DNA of 64,000 nucleotides from assembly GCA_024276605.1 (NCBI GenBank), contig JAJRWX010000033.1, positions 1 to 64,000 on the forward strand. The letters run 5' to 3'. Position numbers and translations under genes: made by a program. Positions 19,896 through 29,141 of this stretch are shown here, piece after piece. The notes beneath the pieces are model-generated. The model made no database searches. It worked only from the letters and a program-made list of their open reading frames with translations, and was not told the origin of the DNA. Within the stretch, counting starts at the first letter, position 1; every line of letters begins with the position of its first letter. Source of the stretch: Planctomycetota bacterium (lineage in GTDB: Bacteria > Planctomycetota > Phycisphaerae > UBA1845).

Positions 19896-20448
19896 AGGAT
19901 TTCATCAACTCCGTTAAGTATTCGACCATGGTGCCCGGATGAAACTACACCCTAACGCACGATTCTTCTTACTATGTTTGGACAATACACCACCCATCAC
20001 CATCGTAGGATAGCATGGCAAATACACTAGCAAAACGAGAAAAGTAAAGCAATTATTTTGTACGAGTTTGTCGTTACTATCCGGTTGCATATGGACGAAA
20101 AAACATACGAACCCCTCAGATACCGCTGTAATCCGTAATTTTTCATCGTCTCTGATATCCCTGCTGATTGTCAACATTAAGCACAGCGCATTGACAGCGT
20201 CGTCGCACCAACGACAAAATGGCTACGGGCCTGATTGATAGGCACTCAATAAACTTAGCGACTAAATGTAGCGAGCCGTATGTTTTTCTTTGCGCAGTGC
20301 CTCGAACTAATTGTACACCTTCAGTAATCGGCGACGCTGTGCTTGAACGTTAGCCGCTCTAGCTAACAATACGGTCATTGAGTGACCTCGATAGCAGGTA
20401 GAAAATTATATGACAAGAGTAACAGATCAAAACCAGAGAGGATGCCGC
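19896..20448. other. divergent intergenic region, no gene seen
   Basis: About 550 bp between the sulfotransferase (leftward) and the beta-propeller lipoprotein (rightward). The minus frame 19914-20177 has no family features or signal. No repeat family found here; promoters for both neighbours must lie within it. Confidence 0.4.
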
Positions 20449-21705
20449 ATGAAACACCATATCACAAAACAATTGTCTGCAGGGATAGTCGCCTTGACTG
20501 CCTGCATCATGCTATCGGCGTGCGCCGCAAGCCGTACACCGGAGTGGGGGCAATGGGGTGGACCTAACCGAAATTTCATCGCCGACGGCACCGGCTTGTC
20601 CACTTCGTGGCCGGCTTCCGGCCCGAAAAAAATGTGGAGTCGAAAACTGGGCGACGGCTATGCCACTATCCTAGCCGATCGGGGACGATTGTACACCATG
20701 TATCGTGATAAAGAAAACGACGTCATTGTAGCACTCGATGCAAAGACCGGTAAGACCCTATGGGAAACGCCGGATCAAGCGCCGCCGGTCGAAGGTCAAA
20801 GCGTTGCTTTTGGTTCCTGCCCGCGTTCAACACCGCTTATCGTCGGCCATCGGTTATTCACTATCGGCGCCTCAGCCAGACTCAACTGTCTGGATAAAAA
20901 TAGCGGTAACGTTCTATGGACACACGATCTGGTCAAAGACTATTCACTAAAAGTTCCGGGACACGGCTACGGCGCTAGCCCGATTGCCTACAAAAACCTC
21001 GTCATCCTACCTGTCGGCGGTGAAGGTCATGCCGTTGTCGCTTTTAACCAAAACGACGGTAGCGTGGCCTGGGAGAGTCAGGACTTTGACTCGGATTACC
21101 CCTCTCCCATTCTGATTGATCTTGAAGGTGAAACGCAGCTCATTATCGCTATGGGAAATAAACGATGTGGATTAAATCCACGTACAGGAGAACTGAAATG
21201 GCAAGTGGAATTACCTGAGTCCGCCGGCGCTATGATGAGCACACCTGTATGGGGTGACGACGGCATCCTGTTTACCTCCGCCGAATACAGCGACGGTAGC
21301 CGAGCCTTTCAGATCACGAAAGAGGACGGTGAGTACAAGGCTGAGGAACTATGGTATACACGCAAAATGCGCGTGCAACATGGCAGTTATGTACGCGTCG
21401 GAGACTATGTGTACGGCTCCAGCGGCAGCTCGACGGCCCTGCTCACCGGCATCAACGTCAAAACGGGAAAAGTCGCTTGGCGTAAACGCGGTTTCAAGAA
21501 GGCAAACTGCCTCTACGCCGACGGTAAGCTCATCATATTAGACGAAGACGGTACGCTGGCCATCGCCACTGCCACCCCGGATAATCTCGAGATTCACTCG
21601 AAGGTAAAAGTGCTGAAAATGCGCGCATGGGCTGCACCCACACTGGTCGGCACCAATCTATACATCCGAGACCAAGAAACCATCATGGCCTTGGACCTAA
21701 GCTAA
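20449..21705 (+). CDS. PQQ-type beta-propeller lipoprotein (BamB-like)
   Basis: 418 residues from ATG 20449, chosen because AGAGAGGA lies 7-8 nt upstream and the protein then starts MKHHITKQ with a signal peptide ending in the lipobox LSAC (Cys about 22). An upstream ATG at 20410 would bury the signal. The mature part opens WGQWGGPNRN and has repeated blades of the type ALDAKTGKTLWE, CLDKNSGNVLWTHD, GLNPRTGELKWQ and GINVKTGKVAWR, the signature of PQQ-repeat propellers. Such proteins are periplasmic scaffolds (like BamB) or quinoprotein-like enzymes; no PQQ-dehydrogenase active site is seen, so a scaffold role is more likely. Confidence 0.85.
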   Translation: MKHHITKQLSAGIVALTACIMLSACAASRTPEWGQWGGPNRNFIADGTGLSTSWPASGPKKMWSRKLGDGYATILADRGRLYTMYRDKENDVIVALDAKTGKTLWETPDQAPPVEGQSVAFGSCPRSTPLIVGHRLFTIGASARLNCLDKNSGNVLWTHDLVKDYSLKVPGHGYGASPIAYKNLVILPVGGEGHAVVAFNQNDGSVAWESQDFDSDYPSPILIDLEGETQLIIAMGNKRCGLNPRTGELKWQVELPESAGAMMSTPVWGDDGILFTSAEYSDGSRAFQITKEDGEYKAEELWYTRKMRVQHGSYVRVGDYVYGSSGSSTALLTGINVKTGKVAWRKRGFKKANCLYADGKLIILDEDGTLAIATATPDNLEIHSKVKVLKMRAWAAPTLVGTNLYIRDQETIMALDLS

Positions 21706-21850
21706 TGCGCCGACACATGATCCAAACCAACGCTGTAACCTAATCCGAGCCGATAGCGCCAGCGCCCGGTGTCTTCGGCTGGTTACACACGACGTAAATG
21801 TTCTGCGCGATTGCGCTCCTGTAGTGCAGGTCGTTCTTTCGCAGTGGGTG

Positions 21851-21888
21851 CCCCATCCTTCGGGGTACTCCCCGAAGGGTGGGGGAGG
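21851..21888 (-). repeat. REP palindrome family B, copy B1 (variant inner stem)
   Basis: Reads CCCCATCCTT, then CGGGG-TACT-CCCCG, then AAGGGTGGGGG. The outer arms and the TACT loop match the other B copies, but the inner stem is a different pair of complementary bases. It faces copy B2 about 50 bp away. Confidence 0.7.
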
Positions 21889-21907
21889 GATCTTGTACCA
21901 AAAACTT

Positions 21908-21980
21908 CGCAAGTGTCACTATTATGGCACGTAACATCCTTCCCCCATCCTTTGCCAGTAGGCAAAGAATGGGGCACTCG
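21908..21980 (+). repeat. REP palindrome family B, copy B2 with conserved left flank
   Basis: CCCATCCTTTGCC-AGTA-GGCAAAGAATGGGG at 21944-21974. The preceding 33 bp (CGCAAGTGTCACTATTATGG onward) match the flank of copy B3 at 37581, so the repeat unit is longer than the palindrome. It lies between the convergent propeller and cohesin-like genes. Confidence 0.75.
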
Positions 21981-21997
21981 CCGTAAGCACTATCTCA

Positions 21998-22591
21998 TTA
22001 GCGCGTCGATCGACCCCGCTTAATGTTACGTATTTTGGAGTCATCAACGACTTGGATAGTCACGCCATCGCCGACACCGTAGGTCATTTGCTCACCACTA
22101 GCGCGAAGTAACATCGTCTCTTGGCCGGTATCAACCGTGACATGCAAACTACCCTGCGCATCTTTGGGCACCTTAAATGTAAACGTAGCCAAATATCGCT
22201 GCTCGTCGCCAGGCACACTGACACCCATACCGTAGGTAATGACAGCTAATCGCTCACCCTTTTTGTCGATCGCTTCGATAACCTGTTCACTACCGAACAA
22301 GAAAGTCTTATGCGCCTTGTTGATCTTCATGGACGACAAGACCAGACGTTTGTTGTCGGATGTCTGAGCATTAAGATACAACTGATACGAACCAATATCT
22401 TGGACATTCGTGATGAAGGCATCTATCTGCACCGTCGTACCCGGCAGCACCTGCATCTGTTGAGATTTAAGTAAGACCGTCGGCAGCGTCTGCCCCGCAC
22501 CCTTGTTAGCTAGACTACTACCTGCCATGACCAAGAAAGCGACCGTTGAAGCGGCTACCATATGGTGCGCTATACCTTTTGTTCTATTCAT
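21998..22591 (-). CDS. secreted cohesin-like domain protein
   Basis: 197 residues from the ATG at 22591, chosen because GGAGAAAAGAA precedes it; the longer frame to 22675 adds a non-signal-like leader. A signal peptide at about 5-30 ends near SSLANKG. The rest is one beta-sandwich domain: MQVLPGTTVQIDAFITNV, GSYQLYLNAQ, RYLATFTFKVPKDAQGSLHV. This order (PG.TV.V near the start, a Y/Q.L strand, then a T/F.V strand) resembles cohesin domains, which bind dockerins in trans. Dockerin-like tails occur in several other proteins of this window. The cohesin call is by pattern only. Confidence 0.6.
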   Translation of the reverse strand: MNRTKGIAHHMVAASTVAFLVMAGSSLANKGAGQTLPTVLLKSQQMQVLPGTTVQIDAFITNVQDIGSYQLYLNAQTSDNKRLVLSSMKINKAHKTFLFGSEQVIEAIDKKGERLAVITYGMGVSVPGDEQRYLATFTFKVPKDAQGSLHVTVDTGQETMLLRASGEQMTYGVGDGVTIQVVDDSKIRNIKRGRSTR

Positions 22592-22926
22592 TTCTTTTCT
22601 CCAAATGCCAGGCCCGCGCCTGTAAACCTTGAATACACAAGACGTCCTCCAAACATGAATAGAACACATCCTCACAAATTTGACGCGGTAATTTGCATTC
22701 TCGATTTTTATGCGACGCCGTACAAACCAAGTAGGCCGCTAACTCAAATGGGTATCAGCCGCTTATGCACATTAAATGTGTCCTGATCGATTCGCCGATT
22801 GGGGATGTAAGTACGTGGGATCCAAGTCTAAAATATAGGAAAAACGGCAACACTATAAAGTACCAGTGAAATTTATCGCCGATTTTCTGAGACTTTTCCT
22901 TGTAATTTTAGCTCGCGTTGAGGACA

Positions 22927-23535
22927 ATGGTCTACCTAATGGGTACGGCTGAATCCACACACATCACATTGCTACTTCGTCTACGCGACCGCTCCGATTC
23001 GATGGGGTGGGCGGAATTCGATGAACGATACGGAGAACTGCTGTACCGCTATGCGCGTGGGCGAGGGGCCAAGCATGAAACGGCTGAGGATGTCGTTCAG
23101 GAAGTCACCATGTACCTCTTCAAGGCGATGGAGGGGTTCGAGTACGACGCGCGTAAGGGTCGATTCCGCAGTTATTTACGCTCCGCCGTCGTTCACGCAT
23201 TAGGTCGACGAGCCGTCAAAGAGGCTAAACAGCCCGCCCCGTTAGATCCACATGCCTTCGACTTTATTCGGGCGGAAAAGGAGTCCAGCGCTGACGCAAA
23301 ATGGGAACGTGAGTGGCAGATGCACCGACTTCGTTGGGCACTAAAATCCGTCGCTGATGAATTTGAAGAAAAAACGCTGAAAGCTTTTGAGGTCCATGCC
23401 CTGGGTGGATTGTCCGTGGAAGACACGGCTAAACAGGTCGGAATCAGTACATCCAGCGTCTATCAAGCAAAGTCACGGGTTCTAAAACGTGTCAAAGCGA
23501 AGTTGGATTCGATAGATCCCGATGCAGATGTCTAG
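22927..23535 (+). CDS. ECF-like sigma-70 family RNA polymerase sigma factor
   Basis: About 202 residues. Region 2 is seen in FDERYGELLYRYARGRG...ETAEDVVQEV and RFRSYL, and region 4 as a helix-turn-helix in LGGLSVEDTAKQVGISTSSVYQAKSRVLKRV. This is the ECF-like type abundant in planctomycetes, which often sits beside a Ser/Thr kinase; the next gene here is such a kinase, 137 bp downstream. The start is uncertain: ATG 22927 has AGGA very close, ATG 22939 is possible, and TTG 22918 extends the frame. Phosphorylation of the sigma factor by the neighbouring kinase is a reasonable inference from the pairing. No anti-sigma factor is seen. Confidence 0.85.
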   Translation: MVYLMGTAESTHITLLLRLRDRSDSMGWAEFDERYGELLYRYARGRGAKHETAEDVVQEVTMYLFKAMEGFEYDARKGRFRSYLRSAVVHALGRRAVKEAKQPAPLDPHAFDFIRAEKESSADAKWEREWQMHRLRWALKSVADEFEEKTLKAFEVHALGGLSVEDTAKQVGISTSSVYQAKSRVLKRVKAKLDSIDPDADV

Positions 23536-23672
23536 GAAGCCGTTTTTCACTATAGCAATCGCCGATAAAGCGTCCGAATACGAGCGCAACATGGCACTAC
23601 AACAATCTCATATTTTGTGTCAAATATCCTCGACGGTCGTCTATGTGTTAATGGGTAACTGTCTCTTTCGAA

Positions 23673-26519
23673 TTGGATAAGACCGCCGTGGCTGAATTGT
23701 ACTGCCCTTCGTGTGAGTCTCGTATCGATATAACCTCCCCATCTGCACAAGTTCATTGCTATACGTGTGGCAGTTCGATGCTGCGCTCGGATTCCCAAGA
23801 GGCTACAACCGGGCATGTGGGAGATAATCGATTGCTGGACGATCTCCGCGAGGCCTTCGGCTATGACGTAACTTTGCGTGATAAAACCCGGCGCGTATCC
23901 ATAAGTGCTTCATCTGACGATCATGCTTGGACTTCCAGACACACGTTACACGCTCTGTCAGTGGGCAGTAAACTCGGCGATTTTGAAATCATCCGCGAAA
24001 TCGGGCATGGCGGCATGGGCGTAGTGTATCGCGCCCGTCAACTTACACTTAACCGAGAAGTAGCGCTCAAGGTATTGCCCGATTACGCGCGTCACGGACG
24101 ACAAGCCGTCCGCCGTTTTCGCAATGAAGCACGGGCAGCTGCCCGACTCAATCATGCCAATGTTGTCCCCGTTTATGCTCAGGGAGATTTCGAAGGACAT
24201 TATTTTTATGCGATGAAACTTGTTGAAGGCGCAAGCCTGGACCAGATCATTAAGGCCCAACCGCAGCGGCTTAGTTCTACACATGCGGCGCAGCATAGCT
24301 CATCACTCAATATGTCCCCCTTCGCCATCCCACAACGCACGATGAAAGAAGAATTACCCACGGCTGATGCAGCGCATCCGTCCGATGATGACATAAACCA
24401 TGACGCAGAAATATCGCATCGCACGAAAGAAGATTATCGTTACATTGCTTCCCTGTTAGCCGGCGTAGCCGATGGGCTGGACCATGCCCATAAACACGGT
24501 GTGATACACCGCGACATCAAACCTCACAATATCATCCTTGGTGACGATCTTCAGATGTACATTACTGACTTCGGCCTGGCACACTTAACCAGTGAACCTC
24601 ACATGACGCTGTCCGGCGAAATAATGGGGACACCGTCATATCTTTCACCGGAGCAGGCCGGCGGATCGACGAGCGAAATTGATCACCGCACGGACATTTA
24701 CTCACTAGGGGTCACCCTGTTTGAACTGGTCACAGGAGAGCGACCATTTATCGGAGAGACGCGCGATCAGATCATCCAAGCGGTTTGCCACCAAGAGGCT
24801 ACCCCACTTCGGCGTAACATCCAAAGCATTCCGCGTGATCTGGAGACCATTTGCCTGCGCACTATGGAGAAAGATCCTCAACGGCGCTATCCGACCGCGT
24901 CGGCGCTGGCGGAAGATTTGCGACGATTCGCTGAAGGTCGCCCGATACTCAGTAGGCACGTGACCTTCGTCGAACGCGGGGCGAAGTGGATCCGACGACA
25001 TAAAGCAGCTTCATTGGCTATGGCGGTCAGTGTCGCGCTTTTAGCTGTAAGCACGGGGTGGGTGGCGAGTTATTCCCTCTCCCAACAGCGCGAAGCTGAT
25101 CTGATACTCGACGGGGCTTACGATTGGCTCGTCCATTCTAATTATCGCAAGCCTGAAGTCGTCCTGGATGATATTCAACAAGCCCAGGACATGGGTGCCT
25201 CGATGGCGAAGTTACTATTCGTCCAATCACTGGTCGATGCAGGGCAAGGTCATCCTGATCGTACCATTGAGAAACTAAACACACTGCTGGATGCGAATCC
25301 GGAACATATCGAAGCGCTGTACATGAAGGCTTGGGCTTTGTGGCAGCAGCGCCAGTTTGATCAGTCCCGGAGCGTGGTTGCCTTCGCTGCCACGCTTGGC
25401 GGTCCCATCACACCTGAAGCGTGGTTTTTTCGGGCACTGGCTATCCACTACGATGATCCTGACAGCGCTGCGCATTCTTATCAGGTCGCGCGAAACATGG
25501 CTGGGGCAAACAACCAGTACTTCCCACAGGCCAGCCTTAACGTGGCGCGGGCGTATAACCAGATTCTTTTCGCCCGTCGTTCTTTAGATGCCTTCCAGGA
25601 AGCAGAGCCCGTATTACTGCAACTGGTAAAGGATAGTTTTTATGCGGGCACGGCCCATTATCTACTTTCTATTACCTATCGATTAGCCGCGGAAATTTAT
25701 CGCGACACAGGCAACGCCGATAAAGCGGATGAATACTTCCAGACTGCACTCTCATGGGCACAACAAGGTGAATTAGCTGCGCCACTGGACAACCGTCCGC
25801 CTACGGCGGTCGCTACGTGTTTGGAAAAACTCGGCAAACTCGAAGACGCTATCGCCGCCAGAGATCGTGCCGAATCTTTGGCCGTACACGACAGACAACG
25901 ATGCGAGGGGTACTACTATCGCTGGCGCTTACATTATTGGCTTGGTCACTTGGATGAAGCACTAACAGATATTCAGCAACACGCTGCTTGCGACGCAGAA
26001 GATCCATTTTTCACCCATATTTATCCAGCCCTGATCGATGCCGAACGCGGGGATCTAACAGCCGCGCAAGCTCGCATAGAGGCCTTGGCGAATCGTCAGC
26101 CTTATACCGCTTCAGATTCTATCCTGGCAGCCGCGGGATATCGGTTACTTGGCATGGAAGACGCGGCGACGACGCTTCTTATAAGCCATCAAAATCAAGT
26201 GAGCTTTTTATCAGACCCTTCCATACCAATTTACGACCAATGGCAACGTAGTTTATATGACTATTGTGCGGGAACACAGCCATTTGAAGTGTTACTGACC
26301 CTGGCACAATCGTCGGAAACCCCCTGGAAGTTCCTTGGTGAAGCATATTATCACGCAGGATTGAAAGCATTAGCCTCGGGCGATCGAGTTGAGGCCATCA
26401 AAAAATTTGAACAAACTCGAAAATCTTTCGACGATACGGCAGATTTTCGTTATAATGGAGGTCTTGTGCTTCGCAGGCTAAAGGCCGATCCAACCTGGCC
26501 GGGATGGATCGCCCCTTAA
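23673..26519 (+). CDS. Ser/Thr protein kinase with N-terminal zinc ribbon, one TM helix and TPR-like C-terminal domain
   Basis: 948 residues. Residues about 11-32 form a zinc ribbon (CPSC...CYTC). The kinase domain (about 103-410) has the Gly loop IGHGGMGVVYRAR, Lys in VALKVLP, HRDIKPHN near 279, DFG and the MGTPSYLSPEQA activation segment, so it should be active. It has an unusual Ser/His-rich insert of about 60 residues before HRD. A TM helix at about 446-468 is followed by about 480 residues of TPR-like helices (repeated ALYMKAWALWQQ, EAWFFRALAIHYDD patterns), which would be outside the cytoplasm. The start is TTG 23673 or GTG 23688. It likely senses an envelope signal and acts with the sigma factor upstream. 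Confidence 0.9.
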   Translation: MDKTAVAELYCPSCESRIDITSPSAQVHCYTCGSSMLRSDSQEATTGHVGDNRLLDDLREAFGYDVTLRDKTRRVSISASSDDHAWTSRHTLHALSVGSKLGDFEIIREIGHGGMGVVYRARQLTLNREVALKVLPDYARHGRQAVRRFRNEARAAARLNHANVVPVYAQGDFEGHYFYAMKLVEGASLDQIIKAQPQRLSSTHAAQHSSSLNMSPFAIPQRTMKEELPTADAAHPSDDDINHDAEISHRTKEDYRYIASLLAGVADGLDHAHKHGVIHRDIKPHNIILGDDLQMYITDFGLAHLTSEPHMTLSGEIMGTPSYLSPEQAGGSTSEIDHRTDIYSLGVTLFELVTGERPFIGETRDQIIQAVCHQEATPLRRNIQSIPRDLETICLRTMEKDPQRRYPTASALAEDLRRFAEGRPILSRHVTFVERGAKWIRRHKAASLAMAVSVALLAVSTGWVASYSLSQQREADLILDGAYDWLVHSNYRKPEVVLDDIQQAQDMGASMAKLLFVQSLVDAGQGHPDRTIEKLNTLLDANPEHIEALYMKAWALWQQRQFDQSRSVVAFAATLGGPITPEAWFFRALAIHYDDPDSAAHSYQVARNMAGANNQYFPQASLNVARAYNQILFARRSLDAFQEAEPVLLQLVKDSFYAGTAHYLLSITYRLAAEIYRDTGNADKADEYFQTALSWAQQGELAAPLDNRPPTAVATCLEKLGKLEDAIAARDRAESLAVHDRQRCEGYYYRWRLHYWLGHLDEALTDIQQHAACDAEDPFFTHIYPALIDAERGDLTAAQARIEALANRQPYTASDSILAAAGYRLLGMEDAATTLLISHQNQVSFLSDPSIPIYDQWQRSLYDYCAGTQPFEVLLTLAQSSETPWKFLGEAYYHAGLKALASGDRVEAIKKFEQTRKSFDDTADFRYNGGLVLRRLKADPTWPGWIAP

Positions 26520-26588
26520 GACGGAGTTGCAGCATTGCACCAGGTCTAAGTTTGTTCGGCAATGCCATAAGACAGATGGAGGGAAACG

Positions 26589-27830
26589 ATGAACGCTACA
26601 TATTCAACCATTAACAATCGGCATATCGGCGCGATGCTCTTACTGATCGTAGGCACTGGGTCCATGCTATTACCAACAGCAAAAGCTGGAGGCCCCGGTG
26701 CACCCATTACACCGTTGACCAACCCGTTTTATACCTTTGATTTACAATCACCAAATGTCCAAAACGGTACCATAGCTGCTGACGCCATTCTATTTAAGGA
26801 GTTTCCCAATCCGGCACCTCCCAGCACGCTATTTCCAGGAGATCGATTGGGTCTAGGACAAGCAGGTGATGAAATTAATGGGCTATCCATGGCCAATGAA
26901 ACAATCACCACGAACACACCGTTCATTCTGTTATTCTCCGTCGATCGTAACACAGTCGGCTCCACACCTCCTGATGCGGCACTAACCGCGTTGAGGGTTC
27001 CCTACAATGTGCAGGATCAAGCCTTAAAAGGTCAAGCTTCCGGTGATCAATTCATGTCGCTTCGTTTGTTTTCGCGCCAAGGGATCATGCCCTTAAATCG
27101 TGCAGGAAACAACAACACACAGACACGCAACAATTACAACCAAGGTGGCACCGATTTCAACGCTGACCCTCCCGTCGGCTCCGGCTCACCCGCACGTCGC
27201 GCTGCCCAAGACAACGTCTCAGGCATGGTTCGCTCGTCCATTGACCTAGCAACCGCACCCCTGACCAGCGTATATTTCTCACTAGCCGCTGGTTCGCCAT
27301 CCCTACAGACGATTCCGGGAGCACCGCCTAGTGGGGCCAACATTTATTTCCATCCGAATCCTGCTGACATAGCAGCAGCACCCCGACTTTTCGCCGCAGC
27401 TGATAACCTCGGCCTCGTCGCAGGCGATGACATCAACGGCATGATTGTTTTTGACGAAAATTCAAACGGTATATTTGACGGTACGGATCAAGTGATCTTT
27501 TCCTTAACCGCAGGTTCACCATCGCTAACCACCATAGAACCCGGTTTAGTTGGAGCCCCAGCGGATACGTATTCCGTGTTGTCCGCGCCAACGCCGATAC
27601 TCTCCCTCTTCGCCCCGGCATCGGCTTTGGGCATTGAGGGCGCAACGGACAATATCGATGCGCTCGATTACTCACCATGTACAAATGTTGATTTTTGTGC
27701 AGAACAGCACGGCATTCGCAACGATATTGCTCCAGCCGTATCGCAATGGGGCTTGATTGTCATTGCTCTGATGATCCTGTGCGCCGGAACCGTGCTGACC
27801 GCTCGAAGGAAGAGCCTGTCTACATCATAA
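26589..27830 (+). CDS. secreted protein with IPTL-CTERM-type sorting tail
   Basis: 413 residues with a signal peptide at about 14-34 (ends AKAGG). The body is Gly/Pro/Asn-rich and contains two similar segments: FSLAAGSPSLQTIPG followed by a FHPNPADI stretch, and FSLTAGSPSLTTIEP. There are also GDxINGM motifs. The end is the IPTL-CTERM pattern: a VSQWGLI motif, a hydrophobic helix and TARRK. Such tails are recognised by an exosortase-like enzyme, cut, and the protein is transferred to the surface or matrix; no exosortase is in the window. GGAGGG lies about 6 nt before the ATG. The function of the body is unknown. Confidence 0.8.
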   Translation: MNATYSTINNRHIGAMLLLIVGTGSMLLPTAKAGGPGAPITPLTNPFYTFDLQSPNVQNGTIAADAILFKEFPNPAPPSTLFPGDRLGLGQAGDEINGLSMANETITTNTPFILLFSVDRNTVGSTPPDAALTALRVPYNVQDQALKGQASGDQFMSLRLFSRQGIMPLNRAGNNNTQTRNNYNQGGTDFNADPPVGSGSPARRAAQDNVSGMVRSSIDLATAPLTSVYFSLAAGSPSLQTIPGAPPSGANIYFHPNPADIAAAPRLFAAADNLGLVAGDDINGMIVFDENSNGIFDGTDQVIFSLTAGSPSLTTIEPGLVGAPADTYSVLSAPTPILSLFAPASALGIEGATDNIDALDYSPCTNVDFCAEQHGIRNDIAPAVSQWGLIVIALMILCAGTVLTARRKSLSTS

Positions 27831-27911
27831 TACATCCAATAGCATTTCCGGTAGAAGTTTCGCGAAGGTGTTTACGATCGGCACGACGCGACAATTAGAT
27901 AAAGCGTACCG

Positions 27912-28535
27912 TTACTTTGGTTGCTCCGGCGCAAGTAGGATAGCTGTGGCTTTGCGCAGGCATTGTTCGATGCGCCTCACTTGATCCACCGGCACGCGAA
28001 GGTAGAGTGACGGCTCCCCACCGTCGCGCCGCGTACGTGATACAACCGCGCTGATCACCTCATGGTCACCGTCATGCAATGCCTGGAATACACAGGCTAG
28101 ATCGACTCGGCCTTCCGGCAGTGCAACTTCAATTCGATGCCCCTTCTCTGTAAGTCCCAACACTTCATGGAACGCACGCAGTACATCATGCGTTGTAATG
28201 ATTCCGGCCAACGCACCGGCACGCATCACGGGTAGCGATCCAAATTTTTTTGTAGATAAAACCTCCATCGCTTCTTCGATGGTGTCGTCGGCCTGTATAA
28301 CAACCGGATCTGAGGTCATAATCTCAGATACGGTAAGTTTATCTTCCAATGTACGGTCAAAACCCACAGCTGACCTGACGTCGCGATCGCTAATAATCCC
28401 GACTAATCGTCGCCCATTATCCACAACCGACAGGTGATGGATATTGTGCTCGTGCATCAATTGGATGGCTACAACCAGCAGCGCATCCTCGCGCACGGTG
28501 TAGGCATCATGCTTCATATAATTCGCAACGAACAT
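27912..28535 (-). CDS. CBS-pair and ACT-like domain protein (AcuB-like)
   Basis: 207 residues from ATG 28535 (AAGGAG and AAGGGG upstream). Two CBS motifs cover about 1-125: DALLVVAIQLMHEHNIHHL, LVGIISDRDVR and KFGSLPVM...LAGIITTHDVLRAF. An ACT-like region follows (RIEVALPEGRVDLACVFQAL). This architecture matches AcuB-type proteins, in which the CBS pair binds adenine nucleotides and controls a partner. It follows the degenerate receiver gene by 7 bp in the same operon, divergent from the kinase/regulator pair. The longer frame to 28628 runs through the upstream gene and is not the likely start. Its target is unknown. Confidence 0.88.
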   Translation of the reverse strand: MFVANYMKHDAYTVREDALLVVAIQLMHEHNIHHLSVVDNGRRLVGIISDRDVRSAVGFDRTLEDKLTVSEIMTSDPVVIQADDTIEEAMEVLSTKKFGSLPVMRAGALAGIITTHDVLRAFHEVLGLTEKGHRIEVALPEGRVDLACVFQALHDGDHEVISAVVSRTRRDGGEPSLYLRVPVDQVRRIEQCLRKATAILLAPEQPK

Positions 28536-28542
28536 CCGCCCC

Positions 28543-29016
28543 TTACTCCTTGCCGGATAACGGCACTTCTTGAAGAAGGAGCTTACGCATTTCGAATAGC
28601 TCAAACGGTTTCTCGATGTGTTGTACACAGCTATCCTGCACGAGGTCCGATACCGGTTGAGTTACCATACGTACGATGCGACTGCATTTCTTCATTTGTC
28701 TAGCCTGCGTCTCCACACGTTGGGCACCATCTCCGGGAAGCGCGTCGGACAACACTACCGCATCAACATCCCCGTTGGCAAAAACCTGTTCAGCATCTTG
28801 AACCGTGGCTACGGCTTTGACATCAAACCACTGACTCAAATATCGCGATAACGACCAACGAAGCAACCTGACCGGTTCAACGATCAATAAAATGCCATGC
28901 TCGGACGTCAATCGGCCCGATCTCCGGCCATTTGTTGCGTCCGAATAGCTCACAATCTCATCTCCGACTGGCCCATATGCGCGAAAGACCCGTTGCAAAA
29001 TCCATGCCAGCCCCAT
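28543..29016 (-). CDS. degenerate response-regulator receiver-like protein
   Basis: 157 residues. From about residue 42, ILLIVEPVRLLRWSLSRYL lines up with the receiver start ILIIEDEKLIRWSL of the regulator encoded at 30382, but the acidic pair has become EP. The phospho-acceptor segment reads VVLSDALPGDG; counting back from the conserved LP, the Asp position is Ser, with an Asp one place later. The final IEKPFEL carries the conserved Lys-Pro. So the fold is present while the normal phosphorylation pocket is not, which points to a pseudo-receiver that acts by protein contact. It lies in an operon with the CBS/ACT gene and is divergent from the kinase. Confidence 0.65.
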   Translation of the reverse strand: MGLAWILQRVFRAYGPVGDEIVSYSDATNGRRSGRLTSEHGILLIVEPVRLLRWSLSRYLSQWFDVKAVATVQDAEQVFANGDVDAVVLSDALPGDGAQRVETQARQMKKCSRIVRMVTQPVSDLVQDSCVQHIEKPFELFEMRKLLLQEVPLSGKE

Positions 29017-29141
29017 CTTGCCCGCATATCAACAATGTCCATTAAGCCTATTATTTCGTCTGTTACGGTGATTTTATAGGCAAATTAAAAGGTTAGAGAC
29101 ACCAACAAAATATCTTCAGGAAACTCATTTGATCTGCAACA

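Noticed and set aside
19914..20177. Minus-strand 87-codon frame
   Set aside because: No ribosome site, no recognisable domain and odd composition.
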